Assembly (NCBI GenBank): GCA_029777225.1
Contig: JAKOSR010000103.1
Coordinates: 1-13,698, forward strand
Origin: Chloroflexota bacterium
GTDB taxonomy: Bacteria > Chloroflexota > Anaerolineae > Anaerolineales > Anaerolineaceae
DNA: 13,698 nt
Reading direction: 5' to 3'
In this document: positions 1-6,675 of the stretch, one piece after another
Numbering within the stretch: position 1 is the first letter of the stretch
How the letters are laid out: each line of letters starts with the position of its first letter
The notes under the pieces: model-generated
Seen by the model: the letters and a program-made list of their open reading frames with translations, nothing else
What the model was told of the DNA's origin: nothing
Database searches by the model: none
Translations under genes and position numbers: made by a program

Positions 1-639
1 GCCCTGGTTGGGCCAACTGGGGCCGGCAAGACGACCATTGTCAACTTGTTAACCCGCTTCTACGAGATCCAGGATGGGAAAATAAGCATTGATGGTGTCG
101 ATATCCGGGATGTGCGTAAGGATGACCTGCGGAAGAAGCTGGGGCTGGTGTTACAGGATACCTTCCTTTTCTCTGGCACCGTGATGGAAAATATCCGTTT
201 TGGCCGCCTGGAGGCCACAGATGAGGAGTGCGTTTGTGCGGCCGAGCTGGCGGACGCGGACCACTTCATCCGCAGCCTGCAACAGGGGTACCAAACCCAA
301 CTCGGCGAGCGGGCAGGCAACCTCAGCCAGGGTCAAAGGCAGCTGCTTTCCATCGCGCGCGCCATCCTGGCAGACCCAGCCATCCTCATCCTGGACGAAG
401 CGACCAGTAGCGTTGACACGCGCACGGAAGCACGCATCCAAAAATCCCTGCTCAAGTTAATGGATGGGCGCACCAGCTTTGTCATCGCCCACCGCCTAAG
501 TACTATTCGCGACGCGGATGTGGTGGTGGTGATTGATGATGGTAGGATTGTTGAACAAGGCACGCACGACGAGCTGCTGGCCAAGCAGGGCTTTTACCAT
601 CACCTTTACATGAGCCAATTCAAGGGCCAGGCCATCTAA
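1..639 (+). CDS. ABC exporter ATP-binding domain, C-terminal part (5' truncated by window)
   Basis: This is the nucleotide-binding domain of an ABCB/MsbA-type exporter, which couples ATP hydrolysis to export of a lipid, drug or peptide. The reading frame is open from base 1, so the start and the membrane domain lie outside the window. Numbering from the first codon, Walker A is GPTGAGKTT (4-12), the Q-loop Gln is at 52 in VLQDTFLF, the signature is LSQGQ (108-112), Walker B with the catalytic Glu is LILDE (129-133), and the H-loop His is at about 164 in IAHRLS. All ATPase residues in view are intact, so this is a canonical rather than a degenerate site. The ending (THDELL...FYHHLYMSQF) is typical of fused TMD-NBD exporters, which often come as heterodimeric gene pairs; a partner upstream is likely but unseen. 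The substrate cannot be told. The next gene is convergent. Confidence 0.95.
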   Translation, partial: ALVGPTGAGKTTIVNLLTRFYEIQDGKISIDGVDIRDVRKDDLRKKLGLVLQDTFLFSGTVMENIRFGRLEATDEECVCAAELADADHFIRSLQQGYQTQLGERAGNLSQGQRQLLSIARAILADPAILILDEATSSVDTRTEARIQKSLLKLMDGRTSFVIAHRLSTIRDADVVVVIDDGRIVEQGTHDELLAKQGFYHHLYMSQFKGQAI

Positions 640-757
640 AAGAGCCTGTAGGGTAAACAAACCAATACCCCGAGGTGCGGTGTGCTGCCAGGTTGTGGGT
701 GCTTGCAAGTAAGCGAATTTTGATTCTAAAAGTAGCGTTTGTTTGGTGGCAACCGGG

Positions 758-2860
758 CTATTTGATGAGCGGCACAATCAACAGCGAGGCCATGCCAATC
801 AGCTTCATGAAGATGAGCGTGGAAGGTCCAGCCACATCCTTGAGCGAGTCCCCGACGGTGTCCCCAATCACCGCCGCAATGTGCTCGGGTGTGCCACGTG
901 AGAATTCCAGGTTTTCGATCGTCTTTTTGGCATTGTCAAACGCGGTGCCCGTGTTGTTGAAGAAGGGTCCCAACAAGGCCGAACAGGCCACAGAGCCCAC
1001 CAAAACAGCTCCCAGCGCGTTCATGCCAAATGCGAACCCAATCGCGATTGGAACCAAAATGCTGATGGCGCTGGGTAGAATCATCTCATGCAACGCGTTA
1101 CTGGTGGCGATGTCGATGCAGTGCGAATAGTCCGGTTTTGCTGTGCCCTTGATGATATCGGGGTTCTTGTCAAACTGGTCACGCACCTCATCCACCATCT
1201 TTTCGGCTGTTTTAGCCGTGGAACCAATCACCAATGATGAAATCAGGAAAGGCAGGCAGACGCCAATGAACAGGAAGCTCAGGTTGAACGGCGTGGTGAC
1301 GTCAATCGCCTCGATGCCCGCCAGCCTGTAAAAGGTCAGGAAGATGACAAATGCTGTAATCGTGCCCGAAATCATGGCGTAGGCTTTGGTGATGGCTTTC
1401 ATCGTGTTGCCGACTGAATCAAGCCTGGAGAGCTTGTCAATCACACCCTGCTCGGCTTGGGACATGCCGGCGATGCCTGCCGCATTATCCACGATGGGAC
1501 CGAAAGCGTCTGCTGCCATAATGAAGGTGATGAGCAGATCCGTGCCGATGTTGACCCCCACCAGTGCCAACAGGCTGTTGCCTGAAAGGGTGTAGACGCC
1601 AACCACGACAGCCATCAACACGATTACGGGCAGAACGGGGCTTTGGAGGCCGTACGAGATGCCCGTAATCAGGTTCAATGCGGCGCCACGGTTGGAAGCC
1701 TTGGCAATGTTTTTGACGGGCTTGCCTTCCATGCCGGCGTAATAGCGTGTGCTCAGTGATGCGATGGTGGTAATCAGTACGCCCAATGTGGCGGCGATGC
1801 CAATAATCCAATCGTTGAGCAGCAGAAGCGACATGCTCAGTGCGCCGGCGATGCTGAGGATGGAGCTGACAAACAAGCCGACGTTGAATTGCGCGGAGGG
1901 CGACATGCCCGGCTTCCACTCACGGCTGGCAAAAATCCCGATGGCGGAAGCGAAAACGCCCACGCTTTGCAGCAGGAACGGGAAGAAGATACCCTTTTGC
2001 CCGTACACGGATGCCATGGCAATGGCCACAATCGAGCCGGTGACCAGGTCGTCGCTGAACGTCTGGAAAAGGTCCGCGCCACGACCCGCGCAATCACCCA
2101 CATTGTCGCCAACCAGGTCGGCAATGACCGCCGCGTTGCGGGGGTCATCTTCCGGGATGTTGGCTTCAATCTTGCCGACGAGGTCCGCGCCGACATCGGC
2201 GGACTTGGTGAAAATGCCCCCGCCAATTTGGGCAAATAAAGCGGCCAAACCACCGCCAAACGCAAAACCAATCAGCGCGTTCGGGTCTTTGAAGACGCTA
2301 AAAAGCACAGAAAGCACAATCAGGCTCAAGCCCGTAATGCAGAAGCCCATAACCGAACCACCAAACAGGGCGGTACGGAAGGGGCTACGCTTCCCCTCAT
2401 TGGCAATATCCGCGGTTTGCAGGTTGGTCCGTACGCTCACGCTCATACCGATATAGGAGGCCAGCAACGAGGTGAGCACACCAAAAACAGCTGTCAGAGC
2501 CGCTTTCCAATCCAATATCCAATACAACAACGCGGCAAAGAAGGGCGTCACTAACAGGATGGTCTTGATTTGGCGCCTGAGATATGTGCGGGCACCAAAC
2601 CGGATGTCATTAGCCACATCCACCATGGCCGCCGACTTAACCGGTCGCAGCGTGATGCGTAATATGAAATAGGCCGCCAGCGCGATGCCCATCAACCCGG
2701 AGGCCAGGGAAACCGCGTAAAGCTTCATGTCCAGCGTGAACACCAGCACGATGCTGATGAGGAGAACGCCGATGCCCAAGAAGAACCATCGGTTGTGGAG
2801 AATGGAAGAGACCTGGCCCTGGATATTGTGCTTCTCAGTTGTTGAAGTCGTTGGCTGCAT
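758..2860 (-). CDS. hppA: Membrane-bound proton-translocating pyrophosphatase (K+-independent type)
   Basis: This integral membrane enzyme hydrolyses pyrophosphate and pumps H+ (or Na+) across the cytoplasmic membrane. At 700 aa it is of normal family length, with many hydrophobic segments. The PPi/Mg site is visible: DVGADLVGK (222-230), IPEDDPRN (235-242), DNVGDCAG (252-259), DAFGPIVDNAAGIAGM (451-466), KPDYSHC (575-581), FDNAKK (641-646) and GDTVGDSLKD (666-675). The selector segment GNTMKAITK (484-492) has Lys488 and Thr491; in this family Lys at this position, instead of Ala, marks K+-independent H+ pumps. Several normally strict positions differ from the form I know best: GNTM for GNTT, AGRGADLFQ for AGM(A/G)ADLFE, and GDSLKD for GDPFKD. 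It may therefore belong to a divergent subgroup. The ATG at 2860 is preceded by GGGAAGG about 13 bases upstream, a rather long spacing. It stands alone on its strand. Confidence 0.97.
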   Translation of the reverse strand: MQPTTSTTEKHNIQGQVSSILHNRWFFLGIGVLLISIVLVFTLDMKLYAVSLASGLMGIALAAYFILRITLRPVKSAAMVDVANDIRFGARTYLRRQIKTILLVTPFFAALLYWILDWKAALTAVFGVLTSLLASYIGMSVSVRTNLQTADIANEGKRSPFRTALFGGSVMGFCITGLSLIVLSVLFSVFKDPNALIGFAFGGGLAALFAQIGGGIFTKSADVGADLVGKIEANIPEDDPRNAAVIADLVGDNVGDCAGRGADLFQTFSDDLVTGSIVAIAMASVYGQKGIFFPFLLQSVGVFASAIGIFASREWKPGMSPSAQFNVGLFVSSILSIAGALSMSLLLLNDWIIGIAATLGVLITTIASLSTRYYAGMEGKPVKNIAKASNRGAALNLITGISYGLQSPVLPVIVLMAVVVGVYTLSGNSLLALVGVNIGTDLLITFIMAADAFGPIVDNAAGIAGMSQAEQGVIDKLSRLDSVGNTMKAITKAYAMISGTITAFVIFLTFYRLAGIEAIDVTTPFNLSFLFIGVCLPFLISSLVIGSTAKTAEKMVDEVRDQFDKNPDIIKGTAKPDYSHCIDIATSNALHEMILPSAISILVPIAIGFAFGMNALGAVLVGSVACSALLGPFFNNTGTAFDNAKKTIENLEFSRGTPEHIAAVIGDTVGDSLKDVAGPSTLIFMKLIGMASLLIVPLIK

Positions 2861-3256
2861 GGTTGACCGTTGACCTTCCCGATATGAAAAAAAGATGATG
2901 TATGTTTATGCGAATGTGACCAAATCTCCGTGGGGCTGAGAGCTTATGCAGTCCGATTCAATCGCGAGCGCATTTTTTGTGGCAAGCAATTATACATCCA
3001 ACATTCATGAAAATCTGAATAGGGATTTGTGAAAGAACTGGATTTTCACCAAGCGCAAGACCACTTGGGCTGCCAGGCATCTCTGGCAAAAGCTGTTCGT
3101 ATTACCTCCTTTTTTCCAAAACCGGGCTCAGGCTTACACAGCCTGTTTCTGTTGTGAATCCCCACGCAGTAAAATGGAAACATTAAAAGTGTTGAGAAAT
3201 TTTTTGGTGGGTCCGGCTGGCTGTGACTAACCGTGGAAACTGGAAGGTAGGTAAAG
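2861..3256. other. 396-base divergent intergenic region with small hairpins
   Basis: This stretch separates hppA (-) from the DUF4256 gene (+) and should hold both promoters. It is more AT-rich than the coding DNA around it. It contains three consecutive small perfect stems: CCAAG/CTTGG (3049-3053 with 3064-3068), TGCCAG/CTGGCA (3071-3076 with 3083-3088) and CAGGCT/AGCCTG (3129-3134 with 3140-3145). On the minus strand a perfect AGGAGGT sits at 3104-3110 with no convincing start codon at proper spacing. On the plus strand a TAAAAT hexamer at 3170-3175 could be a -10 for DUF4256, but no good -35 is seen. I recognise no known riboswitch. Confidence 0.5.
2989..2994 (-). promoter_or_regulatory. 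Candidate -10 box (TATAAT) for hppA
   Basis: A perfect TATAAT lies on the minus strand about 128 bases before the hppA start. The best -35-like hexamer upstream is TTCAGA at 3014-3019 with a 19-base spacer, so the match is one-sided. If used, hppA would have a leader of roughly 120 bases. Confidence 0.35.
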
Positions 3257-3823
3257 ATGGAAAACGCGAATAATTCAATTACAGAAACAGAAAAACAGGC
3301 ACAGATAGCCACATTGGCCATGCGGTTTGAAAAGAACAAGAGGCGCCATGCCGACATTGCGTGGTCAGACGTGCTGGCCAGGTTGCAGGACGCGCCCGCG
3401 AAGCTTGCGTCCCTGGCTGCAATGGAAGGTACTGGCGGGGAGCCGGATGTGGTTGGGCGCGACCCAGCCAGCGGAGAGTTCCTTTTCTTTGATTGCTCAG
3501 CAGAAACCCCCGAAGGACGGCGCGCCCTGTGTTATGACCACGCGGCCTTTGAAAGCCGGAAGACCGCCAAGCCCGCGGGCTCGGCCATGGACCTGGCGGC
3601 TGAAATGGGAATTGAACTGCTGAATGAAGAACAGTATCGCTACCTTCAAACGCTCGGAGAATTCGACCTGAAGACCTCCAGTTGGTTAAATACACCAGCC
3701 CCGATGCGTAAGCTGGATGGCGCGCTCTTTGGCGACAGGCGCTATGACCGGGTGTTTGTCTACCATAACAGCGCCCCGTCCTATTATGGCGTACGCGGTT
3801 TTCGCGGTGTGTTGAGGGTTTGA
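3257..3823 (+). CDS. DUF4256 family protein
   Basis: This 188-aa soluble protein of unknown function belongs to the DUF4256 family, and its length fits. Characteristic segments are RFEKNKRRH (23-31), MEGTGGEPDVVG (56-67), FFDCSAETPEGRR (77-89), MDLAAEMGIELL (111-122), FDLKTSSW (136-143) and DRRYDRVFVYHN (160-171), ending in RGFRGVLRV. The many conserved Asp, Arg, His and Tyr suggest an enzyme or nucleotide-related fold, but no reaction is known to me. There is no signal peptide or membrane segment. The ATG at 3257 follows AGGTAGG (3245-3251) with 5 bases between, which decides the start. The next gene on the same strand begins 216 bases later, probably from its own promoter. No truncation or unusual residue is seen. 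Confidence 0.9.
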   Translation: MENANNSITETEKQAQIATLAMRFEKNKRRHADIAWSDVLARLQDAPAKLASLAAMEGTGGEPDVVGRDPASGEFLFFDCSAETPEGRRALCYDHAAFESRKTAKPAGSAMDLAAEMGIELLNEEQYRYLQTLGEFDLKTSSWLNTPAPMRKLDGALFGDRRYDRVFVYHNSAPSYYGVRGFRGVLRV

Positions 3824-3967
3824 ACACGACCAACACAGGGGTAAAAGCACTAACCAGTCGCGCATTTAACCCCGTTTCCCGTACCCAAGAGGAAATAAAC
3901 GCACGCCCACCTGTAGAACTTAAGGTTGTGGAGAGCATCCCCAGCCCTATTAAAAAACGGGTCTGCA

Positions 3968-3973
3968 TATAAT
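3968..3973 (+). promoter_or_regulatory. Candidate -10 box (TATAAT) for the GNAT gene
   Basis: A perfect TATAAT lies about 67 bases before the GNAT start at 4040. No -35 hexamer is seen at 16-19 bases upstream (CCCTAT occupies that place), so this is a one-box call. A purine-rich AAGGAG follows directly at 3975-3980 but leads to no open frame. Confidence 0.3.
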
Positions 3974-4039
3974 TAAGGAGACATTCCCCAAGTATTTCCA
4001 GCTTTTTGATATTCCTGAAAAAAACAGGAGCATGATGAA

Positions 4040-5014
4040 ATGAATACCCCAATACTCCGTCAGCTTGATTTCGACAAGGACCTTGCCGCGGTGGCTGCCC
4101 TGTTTGTCAGCGAAATGGATGAAGCCGAGAGCGTGGAATCCCTGCGGAAATTCCTGGAAGAGCATGGCGACAGGAACCTGGGGGTCCACGTCGCGGTTGA
4201 TGAAAAGGACAACCTGGTGGGTTTTAACTGGCTATTTCGGGACAAGGAAATCCCGGAACGCGCCCAGGCATACCTTGTCGTTCAGCCGGAGTGCCGGAAA
4301 CAGGGCGTGGGGCGTTTGCTGCTTGCCGACCTGGAAAATGCGGCCTGCCAGGCAGGTATTTTGGACGTGCGGTCCACCGTACCAGACAAGAACCCCGAGT
4401 ACCTGCGATTTGCCAAGGACCACGCCTGTGAAGTCCTCAAGCATGTTATCGGCATGGAATTGAACCCGGCTTTACTGGATTTGGAGCCCTTCAAGAATCT
4501 GGTCCAAGCCCTGGAAGCACAGGGATTCCACTTCACCTCCATGCTCGCCCTCGGGGACACCCCTGGCGCCCGTGAGAACCTCTTTAGGTTAAACGACACT
4601 GCCTCCAGCCAAACCATGGGTTCTGATGGGGAACATTCCTGGACGGATTTTGAGGATTTTAACCAGAGCGTGTGTGAATCGGACTGGTACAAACCCGCGG
4701 GGCAGCTGGTGGTGATTGAAAGGCAGACTGGTCGCTGGGTCGCGATGAGTGCCATCACCCGCTTTGAGGGGTCTGACTACGCCTACAATCTCTTTACCGG
4801 TGTGGATGAAAACTACCGCGGCCGTGGACTGGCCAGGGCGGTAAAAGCGCTCGCGCTGGAATATGCCCGCGACAACCTTGGAGTGACTCGCGTCCGCACC
4901 CACCATCTTGAAGCAAACTTGCCGATGATTGCCGTGGACCGCCACCTGGGGTATGAGGTCATTCCCGGTTATTACACGGTCCGGAAAGTGCTGCCTGGCA
5001 TGCCAGGTGGCTGA
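4040..5014 (+). CDS. GNAT family N-acetyltransferase with two GNAT domains
   Basis: This 324-aa protein has two tandem Gcn5-related acetyltransferase domains, which transfer an acyl group from acetyl-CoA to an amine. The N-terminal domain (about 5-140) carries the acetyl-CoA pyrophosphate loop as VVQPECRKQGVGRLL (80-94). The C-terminal domain (about 150-320) carries it as VDENYRGRGLAR (255-266), followed by the motif-B-like segment NLPMIAVDRHLGYE (293-306). The C-terminal Q/RxxGxG/A motif is the cleaner one, so that domain is the likelier catalyst. The layout resembles mycothiol-synthase-like and other double-GNAT proteins, but nothing identifies the substrate. The ATG at 4040 follows ACAGGAG (4024-4030) at 9 bases. 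The gene ends convergently with the DUF998 gene, 55 bases away, and its last codons contain a perfect 14-base palindrome. Confidence 0.92.
   Translation: MNTPILRQLDFDKDLAAVAALFVSEMDEAESVESLRKFLEEHGDRNLGVHVAVDEKDNLVGFNWLFRDKEIPERAQAYLVVQPECRKQGVGRLLLADLENAACQAGILDVRSTVPDKNPEYLRFAKDHACEVLKHVIGMELNPALLDLEPFKNLVQALEAQGFHFTSMLALGDTPGARENLFRLNDTASSQTMGSDGEHSWTDFEDFNQSVCESDWYKPAGQLVVIERQTGRWVAMSAITRFEGSDYAYNLFTGVDENYRGRGLARAVKALALEYARDNLGVTRVRTHHLEANLPMIAVDRHLGYEVIPGYYTVRKVLPGMPGG
4994..5007. repeat. Perfect 14-base palindrome at the end of the GNAT gene
   Basis: CCTGGCATGCCAGG reads the same on both strands and lies inside the last codons (PGMPG) of the GNAT gene, just before its stop. It has no following T-tract, so it is not a standard terminator by itself. 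Confidence 0.6.
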
Positions 5015-5023
5015 AGGCTCTCC

Positions 5024-5097
5024 AGTTCACGGGCAGCAGCCTCCCCCTTGCCCGGGTGACCTGGCTTAGCTAAAGAAGCATTGCCAGGGTCAGAAAC
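5024..5097. repeat. Inverted repeats between convergent genes (possible weak bidirectional terminator)
   Basis: Two imperfect hairpins fill the 55-base gap between the GNAT (+) and DUF998 (-) stops. The first pairs CGGGCA (5030-5035) with TGCCCG (5049-5054) and extends by three pairs beyond a 2-base bulge. The second pairs GACCTGGC (5058-5065) with GCCAGGGTC (5089-5097), one base bulged, and reaches into the end of the DUF998 gene. Neither has a clear T-run, so termination is uncertain. Confidence 0.35.
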
Positions 5098-5726
5098 CAA
5101 CCAACGATTCCCACAAACACTGCCCACTCCGCCACGGCAACAATCATGACCGTCGGCCGACTGGTTTCTTCCGCCTCCAGCGCGCGATCCTGGTTTTGGT
5201 GGGCTTTCCAGATGAGGTATAAAAACCAAATGAAGGCTGCCATGGTTGGGATTCCAACCCATCCAGCAGCGCGTGGGATAATGGTTTTCCCAGCGGGCTG
5301 GGTCAGAATTGCCAACGAATAAAGCAGCACGGTCATCAGGCCGCAGCGGAAGAAGGCGATGGCTGCCTTGGAATGTGGGTTGTAGCGGTCCAACGAAAAG
5401 AAGCCCACGAAGATGAGCGCAATGGAGGTCAACGCGCCGAAAACCAACGCGATTTTGGCCAGCCACCCGGGTAGGAGAAGGCCCAATTGGATGGCTGCCG
5501 GCAGTAGAAGGAATCCACATAATACCGCGCTGGCGTTGAACGCCCAGGCCCGGCGGGACACACCGACTTCCCCCAGTTCAGAAATGAAATGGTTCAGTGG
5601 CGAATACCTTTCCCCTGTTTTCCCGCGGTATGCCAGGCCAGCCACCAGGCATCCCGCTATCATCAGCAGGCTGCCCAAAACAGCCGCGTATTTGAAAAGC
5701 AAAGGGTTGGTCATAATCGCCGGCAT
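5070..5726 (-). CDS. DUF998 family membrane protein
   Basis: This is a 218-aa integral membrane protein with about six hydrophobic helices (roughly 11-33, 63-81, 86-112, 120-142, 155-174, 192-216). The segment YSPLNHFISELGE (41-53), at the start of the first loop, is the hallmark of the DUF998 family. DRYNPHS (113-119) followed by a helix is also typical. The family's function is unknown; eukaryotic relatives are frag1/DRAM/Sfk1-like. The ATG at 5726 is chosen over the ATG four codons later because GGAGGAGG stands just upstream at about 5 bases. The start lies only 12 bases after the stop of the cysteine-rich gene at 5739-6452, so the two are very probably co-transcribed as the second and first gene of an operon. 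It is convergent with the GNAT gene. Confidence 0.88.
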   Translation of the reverse strand: MPAIMTNPLLFKYAAVLGSLLMIAGCLVAGLAYRGKTGERYSPLNHFISELGEVGVSRRAWAFNASAVLCGFLLLPAAIQLGLLLPGWLAKIALVFGALTSIALIFVGFFSLDRYNPHSKAAIAFFRCGLMTVLLYSLAILTQPAGKTIIPRAAGWVGIPTMAAFIWFLYLIWKAHQNQDRALEAEETSRPTVMIVAVAEWAVFVGIVGWFLTLAMLL

Positions 5727-5738
5727 TTCCCCCTCCTC

Positions 5739-6452
5739 CTATTCGGCGCCTGTGGGCGGGGCCATTTCTGAGCGGTAGGGTCCAAACCGGGGGAGGTCCC
5801 GCGCGTCCACCTGGGTTAGCGCGTCTGTTTCCGGGTCGAGCAGGTAATCATTTCCGTCCCGGTGCAGGATGGGGATTTTCCGTCCCATTTTGCTGAAGGC
5901 GTCCCGCATCTCTTCAGAGAGGTCATAATAACTGTCGTAATCCTGGGGTATATCAAAGAGCAGTGCGTCGTAGGTTTGGATGAATTCCTGGCGAAACACT
6001 TGGCTGACCTGGTCCAGGTGGCTTAACACCCAGCAGGCGTGCTCGAAATCCCAGTTATAGGCCAGGCCGATAAAGCAGTCGTCGGCGGTGAGATATGGGA
6101 AAAATGGGAACTGCCTGCAGCTGATGCTGCGATAGGGCCGCTCGCAGGCTTGTGGACCCAGGCAGGCCAGCAGGCACATGTGGCTGGGCGTTTCCTGCTC
6201 CAGCGTGCCCGGATTGGTAAGCTCCCCGGGGCACTCATCGCCCCGGTAGGAGTGCCACAGGTTCGTCCGTGTTTTCAGGTAGTCCCACTCCGTGTGGTAA
6301 GTTGCCGGCACCGCGACGCAAATATCGCAGCAGAAGGGAATCCCATGCGGATTGTAGGGCGCGCACAGGCTGCCGCAATCCAGCGCGGTGATAGGTTGGT
6401 CGAAGTGGTCATAGACCTGTCGAAAATCGGGGAAAGGCACGGGTGTGGTCAT
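5739..6452 (-). CDS. Cysteine-rich YkgJ-like (zinc/iron-chelating) protein
   Basis: This 237-aa soluble protein has twelve cysteines, all in the first 140 residues: 26, 30, 41, 42, 45, 74, 93, 97, 103, 112, 126 and 140. The arrangement CGSLC...CCDIC, then CLLAC...C and finally CERPYRSISCRQFPFFPY resembles the YkgJ/UPF0153 family, where a cysteine cluster ends in RPxxCRxFP and binds Zn or an Fe-S centre. The first half is diverged, so this is a family-level inference. The C-terminal hundred residues are acidic and cysteine-free. No signal peptide is present, so a cytoplasmic location is likely. The ATG at 6452 has AGGAG three bases upstream, a short but usable spacing. It is the first gene of a unit with the DUF998 gene and is divergent from the CxxC lipoprotein gene over a 223-base shared upstream region. 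Confidence 0.72.
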   Translation of the reverse strand: MTTPVPFPDFRQVYDHFDQPITALDCGSLCAPYNPHGIPFCCDICVAVPATYHTEWDYLKTRTNLWHSYRGDECPGELTNPGTLEQETPSHMCLLACLGPQACERPYRSISCRQFPFFPYLTADDCFIGLAYNWDFEHACWVLSHLDQVSQVFRQEFIQTYDALLFDIPQDYDSYYDLSEEMRDAFSKMGRKIPILHRDGNDYLLDPETDALTQVDARDLPRFGPYRSEMAPPTGAE

Positions 6453-6675
6453 GGGCTCCTATATCATTCAAATTGTATCAATTAATCAGGCCCCGGCGTT
6501 GGAAAATCCATTATTGCGTCCCATGCCGATTTTCTTGCAATAACTCATAAGGCTTCGGGAACTTCCTTGTGCATCTCACGTCTTAAACATGTAGAAGCAA
6601 TAAAATAACATTCTACCTGTCCATGACCTTCAACGCCCACCTTCACAACCAAATTTAGAACAGAAAGGTTGTTCA

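Noticed and set aside
655..744. AAACAAAC/GTTTGTTT inverted repeat between the ABC gene and hppA
   Set aside because: Only 8 AT-rich pairs with about 74 bases between; no T-run and likely by chance. No other terminator is clear in this gap.
675..1130. Plus-strand frame of 151 codons overlapping the hppA 3' end
   Set aside because: Mostly antisense to conserved hppA residues, with no ribosome binding site and no family resemblance.
1749..2456. Long plus-strand open frame (235 codons) opposite hppA
   Set aside because: It lies fully antisense to the well-supported hppA and has no recognisable domain; its openness follows from the codon pattern of the opposite gene.
3046..3357. Minus-strand frame of 103 codons over the DUF4256 start
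   Set aside because: It is antisense to the conserved N-terminus of DUF4256 and has no start with a ribosome binding site; only its end, with the orphan AGGAGGT, is kept as a finding.
3838..3873. GGGGTAAA/TTTAACCCC hairpin after DUF4256
   Set aside because: It needs a bulge, has a 19-base loop and no T-run, so it is too weak to call a terminator.
4032..4043. Mini-frame MMK overlapping the GNAT start
   Set aside because: Three codons, placed too close to the AGGAG; probably chance, although ATGA coupling cannot be ruled out.
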